Positions 1 to 7,655 of a DNA stretch of 64,000 bases are shown here, in pieces. The first letter of the stretch is position 1; each line of letters starts with the position of its first letter. Where the stretch lies: positions 30,451 through 94,450 of the forward strand of contig JAQSCW010000043.1 of NCBI GenBank assembly GCA_029945625.1. Direction: 5' to 3'. The position numbers were made by a program, and so were the translations under genes. The stretch comes from a bacterium. Lineage in GTDB: Bacteria > Bacteroidota > Bacteroidia > B-17B0 > Aurantibacillaceae. The notes under the pieces are model-generated. The model worked only from the letters and a program-made list of their open reading frames with translations, had not been told where the DNA came from and ran no database searches.

Positions 1-281
1 AGCAGAAGGAACGCACCCATACAAGGAATCCGTAATGACCACACCGAAGAACCAAATAGTTTGAAAAATACCCAGGAAGTAGCGCTGGTGAGAAAATGTC
101 CGTTAGCATCAGGATGTGCGTAAAAGGGAATAAAATCACCGGGCTGAATATAATATAAAAAGGTGGCCACCTCATCGTGTGAAAAAGGTACCAACACCGA
201 ACGAAGCGCCACTATAACAAACACCAGGGCACTTACGACCCAATATACATTATCAAAGTGTTTTTCGGGGAGTACCTTCAT
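1..281 (-). CDS. N-terminus of a GT-C/GT39-like membrane glycosyltransferase (partial)
   Basis: The reading frame starts with ATG at 281 and stays open for 93 codons to the window edge. The visible part has a short cytoplasmic start, a hydrophobic helix at about residues 13-30, then an extracytoplasmic loop containing SHDEVATFLY and PFYAHPDANG, followed by a second hydrophobic stretch. An acidic motif just after the first helix, followed by an aromatic loop, is typical of GT39/ArnT-like lipid-linked sugar transferases (family knowledge). It starts one base after the stop of the CoaD-like gene, so it is almost certainly the last visible gene of that minus-strand operon. The C-terminus is missing, so substrate and exact family are undetermined. 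Confidence 0.7.
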   Translation of the reverse strand, partial: MKVLPEKHFDNVYWVVSALVFVIVALRSVLVPFSHDEVATFLYYIQPGDFIPFYAHPDANGHFLTSATSWVFFKLFGSSVWSLRIPCMGAFLL

Positions 282-282
282 C

Positions 283-888
283 CTACTCTAATAAATAATT
301 CCGGTGTCGGCCAAAAGGCTCAAGCGTTCTGATACCTGATGAACTAATGTGCTCAAATTCTTTGTCACAGAAAATATTTACGATTTTAATATCGGGCATC
401 AGCTCCTGAATATAACGGTACTGATTTTGTTCGTATTGAAAATCGGTTGAGTTTCTGAGGCCCCGAATTACTGTCACATCATGTCCCAGTGAACTAATAA
501 AATCGGTCAGCAAGCTGTCATATTGTTCCACCTGCCTGTTATTTAAAGTGGTAGGCACTTTATAAGGATGGCCGTCCTTTTCGGGATTTTTACCAAAAGC
601 AACAATCACCTTGTCAAAAATGCGCTCGGCCTTTTGCAACACATTATAATGTCCTTTATGAAAAGGATTAAAACTGCCGGCAAACACGGCTACCTTGGGC
701 TGAAAGGCCGCCACATAAGCCGCGTTAAGTTCGGCATGGATTTGTTTTTCAAGAAAACTCAATCGCAAGTTTACATAAAGAGGGAGAGAAAGTGATTGAT
801 GGATCTTAAATTGCTTTAGTTCATGGTCCATCACCTCGGCCAGTGTGGGCTGCGAGGAAAAGAAATAGGAGTCGGTAAATCGATTCAT
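283..888 (-). CDS. CoaD-like nucleotidyltransferase with N-terminal extension
   Basis: The protein has 201 residues. Residues 66-201 match phosphopantetheine adenylyltransferase (CoaA product to dephospho-CoA step): GSFNPFHKGH at 71-80 carries the nucleotidyl-transfer HxGH-type signature, and VIRGLR and ISSSGIR are the downstream substrate and ATP-binding motifs. Canonical CoaD is about 160 residues and starts directly at the first beta strand; here about 65 residues of unassigned, mostly helical sequence precede it. The start chosen is ATG at 888 because it shares its A with the TAA stop of the M16 peptidase gene (TAATG), indicating translational coupling; an earlier start at 921 would overlap by 33 bases. 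It may be the organism's CoaD or a diverged paralogue of unknown substrate. Confidence 0.8.
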   Translation of the reverse strand: MNRFTDSYFFSSQPTLAEVMDHELKQFKIHQSLSLPLYVNLRLSFLEKQIHAELNAAYVAAFQPKVAVFAGSFNPFHKGHYNVLQKAERIFDKVIVAFGKNPEKDGHPYKVPTTLNNRQVEQYDSLLTDFISSLGHDVTVIRGLRNSTDFQYEQNQYRYIQELMPDIKIVNIFCDKEFEHISSSGIRTLEPFGRHRNYLLE

Positions 889-2126
889 TATTTTTTGGCT
901 AAATAATACAAGGTACTGCAATTACTTTCATTCAAAATCAAATTGGCTTGCTGCATCAAATCTTCGCGTGTTACGGCCGCATACTTCTCAATCTCCTGAT
1001 TAATAAGATCGGCATCGCCCAATAACTCGGAAATGGCGAGATTTGTTGCTTTGGTGAGCACATCGGTCTCGCTGAAGGTAACACTCGATTCTACTTTGTT
1101 CTTACATTTCTGTAATTCGTCTTCCGCCACCAATTCCTTTTTTAATTTCTCCAATTCATCCAGAATTCCTTTTTCAGCGTCTTCCATTTTTACATGAGCG
1201 GGGGTCTTCCCGCTAATCACAAACAATCCTTTGTCAAAATCACCCATCACATAGGCGCTTAACTCGGTAAACAGTTCTTTGTCTTTAATAAGTGATTTGT
1301 AAAGTCGTGATGAATTTCCCCGGCTCAGTATATCGGAGAGAATATCTATGGTATGATACTCATTGTCTTTTCGCGAGCACATATGATAGGCCTTATAAAT
1401 AGAATCAGCCGGAACGTCGCGTTCAACAGTGAGTCGCCGCGCTTCTTGTTGTTTTGGTTCGGCAGGCAGATGACGCAGGGGTCTTATTCCCGCAGGAATC
1501 GGCTCAAACCATTTTTCGGCCAACAATTTTACTTGTGCGGGATCTATATTTCCTGCCACCACCAAAATGGCATTGGAAGGATTATAATGTTTTTGAAAGA
1601 AATTCCTCACGTCACCCATACGAGCATCCTCAATGTGTTTTATCTCTTTCCCAATGGTGGCCCACTTATAAGGGTGTGTTTTATATGCCAGAGGTCGTAA
1701 CAACAACCACACATCGCCATAGGGTTGATTCAAGTAGCGCTGCTTAAACTCTTCGATCACCACATTGCGCTGAACTTCCAAACTTTTATCGGTAAATGCC
1801 AGACTGAGCATACGGTCACTCTCCAGCCAAAAGGCGGTTTCGATATTCTCGGCCGGTACCGAACAATAATAATTCGTAATGTCGTTGGTTGTAAAGGCAT
1901 TATTATCACCACCCACTAATTGCAGAGGCTCGTCGTAGCTTGGTACGTTTACACTTCCCCCAAACATGAGATGTTCGAACAAATGCGCAAATCCCGTCAT
2001 GCTTTCATCTTCGTCGCGGGCACCCACATCGTATAAAATATTGATACAGGCAAGAGGGGTACTCGTATCCTGATGCACGATTACCTGAAGATTATTTTTA
2101 AGTTTGAATTTGCTGAACTCTATCAT
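888..2126 (-). CDS. M16 family zinc metallopeptidase
   Basis: This 412-residue protein has the inverted zinc motif HLFEH at residues 48-52 and the third zinc ligand in the VIEE segment, Glu126, 74 residues after His52, as required for an active M16 (pitrilysin) N-domain. The rest fits the usual inactive C-terminal M16 domain. No signal peptide is evident, so a cytoplasmic role is likely unless export is unconventional. M16B enzymes often work as pairs of an active and an inactive subunit; no partner is encoded next to it. The gene lies between the NMO-like gene (66-base gap upstream) and the CoaD-like gene, whose start codon overlaps its stop. The natural substrate is unknown. Confidence 0.9.
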   Translation of the reverse strand: MIEFSKFKLKNNLQVIVHQDTSTPLACINILYDVGARDEDESMTGFAHLFEHLMFGGSVNVPSYDEPLQLVGGDNNAFTTNDITNYYCSVPAENIETAFWLESDRMLSLAFTDKSLEVQRNVVIEEFKQRYLNQPYGDVWLLLRPLAYKTHPYKWATIGKEIKHIEDARMGDVRNFFQKHYNPSNAILVVAGNIDPAQVKLLAEKWFEPIPAGIRPLRHLPAEPKQQEARRLTVERDVPADSIYKAYHMCSRKDNEYHTIDILSDILSRGNSSRLYKSLIKDKELFTELSAYVMGDFDKGLFVISGKTPAHVKMEDAEKGILDELEKLKKELVAEDELQKCKNKVESSVTFSETDVLTKATNLAISELLGDADLINQEIEKYAAVTREDLMQQANLILNESNCSTLYYLAKK

Positions 2127-2192
2127 AATTAGAATAAGAACCTAAAATTAAAGATTAAACACTAGAATCGGTATTAATTAGGGACACTTAGT

Positions 2193-3143
2193 TCAGAACT
2201 TTAGCGTATGGAGCCTGGCAAGCGACTCTTTGAATTCGGAGAAAATCTCAGCCAAAACAAGTGCAGCCGGCTTCAGTTCTTTAATGGAAGCGCTTACTTG
2301 ACCTATCTCCAGTTCTCCTTCCTCCAAATCGCCCTCAAACATCCCTTTTTTTGCTCTGGCCTTGCCCAGCAGCTCACTCAATTCTTCCACAGAGGCTCCC
2401 CGTTTCTCGGCCGCATTCACCTGCTCAAAAAATTTATTTCTTAATAATCGCACAGGTGTTAGTTGTTTTAAAGTAAGTTGGGTATCGCTCTCGTTCGCAT
2501 GCAGTATGGCAGTCTTAAAATTAGAATGGGCGCTACTTTCAGGAGTTACCACAAAACGCGACCCAATTTGTACCCCTTCTGCTCCAAGGGCAAACGCCGC
2601 GGCCATTTGCTCCCCCGAGCCTATGCCTCCCGCAGCGATGAGTGGGATTTTCACGGCCTTCCGAATCAAGGGAATCAACACCATGGTTGTAATCTCTTCC
2701 CTTCCATTATGTCCCCCCGCCTCAAAGCCCTCTGCCACAATGGCGTCAACACCGGCCTCTTCACATTTGAGCGCAAATTTAAGCGCACTTACCACATGCA
2801 CCACGGTGATTCCTCTTTCCTTTAGCCTGCTGGTCCATGTTTTTGGGTTGCCCGCACTGGTAAAAATAATTTTCACGCCTTCGTCAAAGATTACTTGCAT
2901 CAGCTGATCAATATCGGGATACAGGAGGGGCACATTAACACCAAACGGCTTGTTGGTAGCCGCTTTACATTTTCGAATATGCTCTCGCAATACCTCCGGG
3001 TACATACTTCCTGATCCAATTAAGCCCAAACCACCCGCATTGCTCACTGCACTGGCCAATTCCCAGCCACTGCACCAGATCATTCCTGCCTGAATAACAG
3101 GAATCTCAATGGCAAATAAAGAACAAATTCTGTTTTCCTTCAT
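2193..3143 (-). CDS. Nitronate monooxygenase / FabK-like flavoprotein
   Basis: A 316-residue TIM-barrel FMN protein. Key landmarks are the N-terminal PVIQAGM strand, the AGGHNG motif at 142-147 carrying the His used as catalytic base in nitronate monooxygenases, AAGGIGSG at 170-177 and GVQIGSRF at 190-197 for FMN phosphate binding. The family includes both nitronate monooxygenases and FabK-type enoyl-ACP reductases; sequence inspection alone does not separate them firmly. It is probably cytosolic and is the first gene of the minus-strand cluster that continues into the M16 peptidase and CoaD-like genes. Its 5' end faces the divergently transcribed PorG-like gene across a 120-base spacer. Confidence 0.85.
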   Translation of the reverse strand: MKENRICSLFAIEIPVIQAGMIWCSGWELASAVSNAGGLGLIGSGSMYPEVLREHIRKCKAATNKPFGVNVPLLYPDIDQLMQVIFDEGVKIIFTSAGNPKTWTSRLKERGITVVHVVSALKFALKCEEAGVDAIVAEGFEAGGHNGREEITTMVLIPLIRKAVKIPLIAAGGIGSGEQMAAAFALGAEGVQIGSRFVVTPESSAHSNFKTAILHANESDTQLTLKQLTPVRLLRNKFFEQVNAAEKRGASVEELSELLGKARAKKGMFEGDLEEGELEIGQVSASIKELKPAALVLAEIFSEFKESLARLHTLKF

Positions 3144-3234
3144 ACGTCCTCCAATTTAAATGAGAAATTTACACTTTTCTCTTCAAAAACCGGGTGATGC
3201 ATCCCCTAAATGAAAAACTTTTAAATTATATTTA

Positions 3235-3242
3235 TATATTTG
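3235..3242 (+). promoter_or_regulatory. Bacteroidota -7 promoter element
   Basis: TATATTTG matches the Bacteroidota -7 consensus TAnnTTTG and ends 21 bases before the ATG of the PorG-like gene. No clear TTG is present at the -33 distance, so only the -7 element supports the call. Confidence 0.5.
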
Positions 3243-3263
3243 ATTTCCCGTCGGGTATATAAT

Positions 3264-4160
3264 ATGAGATTTCTGTTGGTATTTCTTCTTTTAAATTGCG
3301 CGTTCCTGCTAAAATCGCAGTGGCGATGGGACTATGGAGCAACATTGGGTTTCAGTAATTATTTGGGAGATATTGGCGGAAAAGAAAAAACCCGGCGCGA
3401 TTTTGCGGCCGATATGAAATTGGCTAAAACCCGATGGAATGTGGGTGGATTTATCCGTCATCGCTGGAAACCTAAGTTGTCGTGGAAATTTGCCGTGGAT
3501 TATCTGAGAATAGAGGGCGACGACCATTTATCTACAAATGCCGGCAGGTATTACCGCAATTTTAATTTCAGGAACGATATATACGACCTTGCGTATACAT
3601 TTGAATACTTCTTTTATACGAATAACGATATTGGAAATAATCAGCGGTTCCAAAACCAATTCAGAGCCTATGCCTTTATTGGGGGAGGCGCTTTCTATTC
3701 AAATCCTAAAAGTTACTACCGGGGTGAATACGTGAGTTTGCAACCACATGCCACCGAAGGGGTCATTTACCATAAATGGAACATGAATATCCCTATGGGC
3801 GCAGGTTTTTATTTCACCGTCAATCGTCGCAACCGCCTTGGTTTTGAGATCAATTACCGCAAAACTTTTACCGATTATCTTGACGACATAAGTGGAAATT
3901 ATCCCGCCACTCCACCGGGTTCCGAATATGAACAAGGTTTGGTGCTCAGAACTACCGAATTGAACCGCGAAGATAATCCGGGCGCTTATGATTCACATAC
4001 CTGGGGCATGAAACGCGGCGATAGTAAACACAAAGATGCCTACGCCACCATGAGCTTCAGCTATAGCCGCGTGATAAGAGGTCGCGCCACATTTTACCGT
4101 CCGGGCGGAGGATTCTTTAATAAGAAACGGAAAGGACGCAAGATTAGGGCTAAGTTTTAG
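3264..4160 (+). CDS. PorG-like (DUF6089) outer membrane beta-barrel protein
   Basis: The start at 3264 gives a clean signal peptide (MRFLLVFLLLNCAFLLKS, cleavage near residue 19) that an upstream in-frame start at 3240 would spoil. The mature part alternates aromatic and polar residues in short strands, begins with LGFSNYLGDIGG and carries many Tyr/Phe/Arg beta-hairpins, as in OMP_b-brl/DUF6089 proteins. PorG of the type IX secretion system belongs to this family, so a T9SS role is plausible and agrees with the T9SS cargo domain elsewhere in the window. The C-terminus is very basic (KKRKGRKIRAKF), presumably periplasmic or in a terminal tail. The assignment to PorG itself rather than a paralogue is inference. 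Confidence 0.75.
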   Translation: MRFLLVFLLLNCAFLLKSQWRWDYGATLGFSNYLGDIGGKEKTRRDFAADMKLAKTRWNVGGFIRHRWKPKLSWKFAVDYLRIEGDDHLSTNAGRYYRNFNFRNDIYDLAYTFEYFFYTNNDIGNNQRFQNQFRAYAFIGGGAFYSNPKSYYRGEYVSLQPHATEGVIYHKWNMNIPMGAGFYFTVNRRNRLGFEINYRKTFTDYLDDISGNYPATPPGSEYEQGLVLRTTELNREDNPGAYDSHTWGMKRGDSKHKDAYATMSFSYSRVIRGRATFYRPGGGFFNKKRKGRKIRAKF

Positions 4161-4247
4161 CACCACCACCCGCTCACGGTGCACTCCCGGCTATTTGCTG
4201 ATTTTTATTTTCTATTCCATCATAATCTGGTTATCTTTACGGCCATT

Positions 4248-4703
4248 ATGAAGAATTTGATTTTTGCGGCTTCCCTGCTAGTATTGATGTCTTGCGAGAA
4301 TAAAAGCGACCAAGGAAAAGTGGGCTCGGAGGACGTTTCCAACTCGGCCAGTGCCGATGGAACCACCAACTCCAATCTCCCGGAAATAAAATTTGAAGAA
4401 GAAGTATTTGATTTTGGCCGGATCACACAAGGTGAAAAAGTGAGTCATGCCTTTGCTTTCAAAAACATTGGAAAAAAGAATCTGATCATTAGCGGAGCCA
4501 GCGGAAGTTGCGGCTGTACTGTACCCGAGTGGCCAAAAGAACCCATTAAAGCAGGTGAAAGCGGCGTCATCGACGTGGTTTTCAGCAGCGAAGGAAAACG
4601 TGGTCTTCAGGAGAAGACAGTGACCGTGGTGACCAATTGTGAACCCGCTACCCGAATCATCCGCATTAAAACGGAGATCATAGTAGCCGAAACAGCAAAA
4701 TAA
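4248..4703 (+). CDS. DUF1573 lipoprotein
   Basis: This is a 151-residue protein whose ATG at 4248 gives a lipoprotein signal ending in LVLMSC (lipid-modified Cys16). An upstream in-frame start would only add a non-secretory leader. After an acidic Ser/Asn-rich linker comes one DUF1573 domain: FEEEVFDFG, then FKNIGKKNLIIS, the hallmark SGSCGCTVPEW, and a final Ig-like strand pattern. DUF1573 proteins are common periplasmic or surface proteins in Bacteroidota with an ASH/Ig-like fold and no agreed function. A TATCTTTAC box at 4232-4240 lies 8 bases before the start and resembles the local -7 element. Confidence 0.85.
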   Translation: MKNLIFAASLLVLMSCENKSDQGKVGSEDVSNSASADGTTNSNLPEIKFEEEVFDFGRITQGEKVSHAFAFKNIGKKNLIISGASGSCGCTVPEWPKEPIKAGESGVIDVVFSSEGKRGLQEKTVTVVTNCEPATRIIRIKTEIIVAETAK

Positions 4704-4744
4704 AAAACAAACCAATATAAACCAATATCTAACAACACAACAAC

Positions 4745-5065
4745 ATGAACCAATTACTGATTTTAATGGCGCCACAAGGAGGACAAGGAGGTGGCATCAT
4801 GTCATTTTTACCGCTCATCGCCATCGTGGTCGTATTCTACTTTTTTATGATCCGCCCCCAAATGAAAAAAGCAAAAGATCAAAAAAAATACATCGAGGCC
4901 TTGAAAAAAGGAGATAAGATCCTTACCATTGGAGGTATTTACGGAAAAATAGTGGAAGTGAGAGAAGACGCCACCATCATTATGGAAGTGGAAGACGGTA
5001 CCAAAATGAAGATCTCTAAAAACGCTGTATCAAACGACGCTACTCCTACTTTGAACCAAAATTAA
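4745..5065 (+). CDS. yajC: YajC, accessory subunit of the Sec translocon
   Basis: A 106-residue protein with a Gly/Gln-rich N-terminus, a single membrane helix (about residues 20-36, ending FFMIRPQ) and a cytoplasmic domain with KKGDKILTIGGIYGKI, the diagnostic YajC signature. YajC associates with SecDF and YidC at the inner membrane. It follows the DUF1573 gene by 41 bases and is followed within 5 bases by the YbbR-like reading frame and then coaE, a common order in Bacteroidota. Length and domain layout are normal. Confidence 0.95.
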   Translation: MNQLLILMAPQGGQGGGIMSFLPLIAIVVVFYFFMIRPQMKKAKDQKKYIEALKKGDKILTIGGIYGKIVEVREDATIIMEVEDGTKMKISKNAVSNDATPTLNQN

Positions 5066-5070
5066 TAACG

Positions 5071-6033
5071 TTGGGCACAACGAACACAAAATATTCTTCC
5101 GATAAAAAAAAGCCTGGTAAAACCAAGGCTTTTTTTATTTGTTTGTTGATCGCCTCCTTTTTATGGGTCGTGCACTCCTTAAACACCGTGTATACCTACA
5201 CCATCAAAGTGCCCGTTACGTTTAAAAATCTTCCGCGTAATAAAAAACCTCTGGTTCAATTGCCCGAACACCTCAATCTTGATGTAAAAGCCAGCGGACT
5301 TAGACTGGCGCTAATTTTGTTCAATAAAAAATTTAAGCCACTCGAAATTGATTTTAATAGTCTTAAGTCTGTAAACCGAAACCGAAATTACGTTCTTTCA
5401 ACTTCCCAACTTAATTTTAAAAGTGTGTTTAAATTCGAAACACTCATTAAGCACATCAGTCCCGATACGCTCTATTTTTCTGAAAAGGTAAGCTATCAAA
5501 AAACGGTACCCATCAAAGTGCCTTTATATATTAAATGTATGGAGGGGTACGGACACAAAAAACCTGCTTTAAATTTTTCCTACCTAACGATATGGGGCGA
5601 TACTGCACAACTTGATAAGATCGATACTCTTTATACACAGGCTCTCACACTTACCAATTTGAATAAAAGTGTAAACACAAACCTTGACCTCTTAAGTCCC
5701 GGCAGTGAAGTATATACTTCTGTAAATGAAGTTAATTTATCAATTGAGGTAGCTAAATTAATTGAAGAAACCATAGCGGTTCCTGTCAAAGACATTCATG
5801 CGGCGGGGAAAGGTCAGATCAACATTTTCCCGTCCACCATAAAAGTAACGTTTACAACGCTTCAAAATAATTTTAACAGAGAAGATACCGTCTTATTTAA
5901 AATGATGATTAATAGCGAAAAAATGGACCGGCACACCAATAAATGTCCCGTTTTTGTGGGCACTGTTCCCGGTAATATCACCATCATGAACATCGAACCA
6001 AAAGAAGTTGAAATTTTGATCCTTAAAAGATAA
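5071..6033 (+). CDS. YbbR-like domain protein (CdaR-like)
   Basis: This 320-residue protein has a basic N-terminus (KKKPGKTK), one membrane helix (about 19-37) and repeated YbbR-like beta modules outside the membrane (VKASGLRLAL, VPIKVPLYI, VEILILKR). In Firmicutes YbbR/CdaR regulates the diadenylate cyclase CdaA, but no cyclase gene lies here. The start is a TTG at 5071, 5 bases after the yajC stop. No ATG occurs until well inside the protein, so TTG is the best choice though not proven. A terminator-like hairpin covers codons 12-23. The stop codon overlaps the coaE start as TAATG. Confidence 0.8.
   Translation: MGTTNTKYSSDKKKPGKTKAFFICLLIASFLWVVHSLNTVYTYTIKVPVTFKNLPRNKKPLVQLPEHLNLDVKASGLRLALILFNKKFKPLEIDFNSLKSVNRNRNYVLSTSQLNFKSVFKFETLIKHISPDTLYFSEKVSYQKTVPIKVPLYIKCMEGYGHKKPALNFSYLTIWGDTAQLDKIDTLYTQALTLTNLNKSVNTNLDLLSPGSEVYTSVNEVNLSIEVAKLIEETIAVPVKDIHAAGKGQINIFPSTIKVTFTTLQNNFNREDTVLFKMMINSEKMDRHTNKCPVFVGTVPGNITIMNIEPKEVEILILKR
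5104..5137 (+). terminator. Terminator-like hairpin inside the YbbR-like gene start
   Basis: An A-run, then GCCTGGT, loop AAA, ACCAAGGC and seven T residues form a strong hairpin with one bulged A, followed by a U-tract. It starts 39 bases after the yajC stop and lies within the first 25 codons of the YbbR-like frame. It has the form of a Rho-independent terminator; use in vivo is inferred. Confidence 0.5.
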
Positions 6034-6614
6034 TGACAATAGGTTTAACAGGAGGCATAGGAAGCGGAAAAAGCGTTGTAAGCAAATTGCTGGAAATAAT
6101 GGGTTGCGCCGTATTTAACAGCGATGAAGCGGCTAAAGATATTTATCTGAATGCCGACGTAAAGGAAAAGGTAATCGCTTTGCTTGGGGCCGACAGCTAC
6201 AACGAAAAAGGCGGCATCGAAAGAAGAGTAATCAGCTCAAAAATTTTTAACGACACCCTACTTCTGCACCAATTAAATGGTATCATTCACCCCGCCGTAA
6301 AGGAAAAAATGCGGCAGTTTGCCGAACTGCATGCCGGAAAAATTATTGTGAAAGAAACTGCCTTGTTGTTTGAGACACATTTAGACAAGGAGGTAGACAA
6401 AATTATTGTGGTGACTGCTGATGAAGAACAGAGGGTAAAACGCGTGATGGAACGAGATGGTTTATCGGAGGCCGACGTGCTTTTAAGAATAAAAAAACAG
6501 CTTCCACAAGAAGAGAAGGTTGAGAGAGCCGATTTTGTGATCACAAATAATGAAAAGGAACTGCTAATTCCCCAGGTAGTGAAGGTGTATGAAAAACTAA
6601 AAAACTTAGGGTGA
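6033..6614 (+). CDS. coaE: Dephospho-CoA kinase
   Basis: This 193-residue P-loop kinase catalyses the last step of CoA synthesis (dephospho-CoA + ATP to CoA). The Walker A motif GGIGSGKS is at residues 7-14, followed by FNSDEAAK with the acidic residue expected in the CoA-binding region, the ETALLFET segment and RVMERDGLSEADVLLRI with the lid Arg residues. Length is typical. The ATG overlaps the preceding stop (TAATG), implying coupled translation with the YbbR-like gene. The CoaD-like gene at 283-888 would provide its substrate if it is a true CoaD, but the two are in separate operons. Confidence 0.95.
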   Translation: MTIGLTGGIGSGKSVVSKLLEIMGCAVFNSDEAAKDIYLNADVKEKVIALLGADSYNEKGGIERRVISSKIFNDTLLLHQLNGIIHPAVKEKMRQFAELHAGKIIVKETALLFETHLDKEVDKIIVVTADEEQRVKRVMERDGLSEADVLLRIKKQLPQEEKVERADFVITNNEKELLIPQVVKVYEKLKNLG

Positions 6615-6665
6615 TACTTTCCTAAGGATTGAGATCAATAAATCCAAAAAAGAGCTAAAAATCTT

Positions 6666-7073
6666 ATGCACAAAAAGGATTATATACAACGACAATTCGA
6701 AGAATTTGGAAGGGTATTAGCACTCATCCTTGGCTCCAAAAAACAAAAAGACTGGGAAAAATTTGAAATTGAAATTGACGAGGCCATACGAAAATTTACG
6801 TCTCTCGAAATAGATGCGGTGGAGAAGCACAACGATGAGGAATTTGAAAAGGTAGTTATTAAGAATCCCGCTCTCAGCCAGGAACAGAGAAAGATTCTGG
6901 CAAACCTCCTCTTTGAAAAACTAGAATTCTACCTGCAAGGAGATGATCTTGAAAATTTTGTCTTCTTAAAACAGAAATGTCTCGCCCTGTATTCCTATTT
7001 GCAGGACAATGCCACCAACAATGAATTTGACCTGGATGTACATTATAAACTGGAAATTTTAAAGGAGATGTAG
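6666..7073 (+). CDS. Small helical protein, DUF6483-like
   Basis: A 135-residue, all-helical, highly charged protein without signal peptide or membrane segments. It opens with KDYIQRQFEEFGRVLALILG, which resembles the start of short DUF6483-type proteins (DYxxRxIEqxxxxLakil); this family match is from memory and is tentative. The rest reads like two or three tetratricopeptide-like helical hairpins. It lies 51 bases after coaE in the same direction and may be co-transcribed. Function is unknown. Confidence 0.7.
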   Translation: MHKKDYIQRQFEEFGRVLALILGSKKQKDWEKFEIEIDEAIRKFTSLEIDAVEKHNDEEFEKVVIKNPALSQEQRKILANLLFEKLEFYLQGDDLENFVFLKQKCLALYSYLQDNATNNEFDLDVHYKLEILKEM

Positions 7074-7099
7074 AAACGAAATTAGATTCCAACACTTTG

Positions 7100-7348
7100 T
7101 TTTATTTCTACTACTGGCCTTTGTTTTTGTACCTGAGAATACCGTTTCGCTGCAATGTATAGAAGGGCTTTTCAAAACTTCAACTACGTAACCGACAAAA
7201 GTTCGCTTAAAGATGCAAAACAAAATTAGTGAGGACAAATGAAAAGAAGTTTGCCCTTCAGTACGAATTGGTTTGTCAGAACGATGATATTACCGCCCAA
7301 TTACGTAAGACAGCTATAAGTGACTTGCCTTTTAATGGTTGGTTTTGA
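7100..7348 (+). pseudogene. Possible decayed remnant of a signal-peptide/TPR-type regulator
   Basis: The 339-base gap between the genes ending at 7073 and starting at 7413 has no intact gene, but protein-like pieces appear in shifting frames. A signal-peptide-like run FVLFLLLAFVF occurs near 7103-7135. AFQNFNYVTDK and SSLKDAKQN follow near 7167-7229 and end at a stop; KKFALQYELVCQN occurs in another frame near 7241-7280, ending at TGA 7346-7348. The middle and last pieces resemble the end of the TPR region and start of the coiled coil in Bacteroidota TPR sensor proteins. The assignment is tentative. Confidence 0.3.
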
Positions 7349-7412
7349 ATAAGGATTTGGTTAATAATTTTGTTGAAGACTAACTATAAAATGATAATTT
7401 TGAGTAAATTCT

Positions 7413-7649
7413 ATGTCTTGGAGATATTATAGTAATCTTGAACTAGCCAATCTTTTAAGTATTACCGAAGAAGAATTTCATAGGGTGACTAAGAGGTTAA
7501 TAAAAATGGATTTTAGAAGGGAATTGAAGCAAATTAAAGTTAAAAATCCCGATATTTGGCTCAACAAGAACCATAGTATAAGATTAGTGGATCCAAGGAA
7601 TTCTAACAATTATGATGGAACAGATATAGATATTTATTCTTATATTTAA
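7413..7649 (+). CDS. Orphan 78-residue protein, first gene of a two-gene cassette
   Basis: A 78-residue protein, basic in the first two thirds (RVTKRLIKMDFRRELKQIK) and acidic at the end (DGTDIDIYSYI). It is predicted helical at the N-terminus, where ELANLLSITEEEFHRV is weakly reminiscent of a small helix-turn-helix or N-terminal toxin/antitoxin segment. No signal peptide or membrane helix is present. It is separated from the next gene by only 6 bases, so the two are surely co-transcribed. The surrounding DNA is AT-rich and lacks a recognisable function. No family is recognised. Confidence 0.55.
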   Translation: MSWRYYSNLELANLLSITEEEFHRVTKRLIKMDFRRELKQIKVKNPDIWLNKNHSIRLVDPRNSNNYDGTDIDIYSYI

Positions 7650-7655
7650 TGTAAA

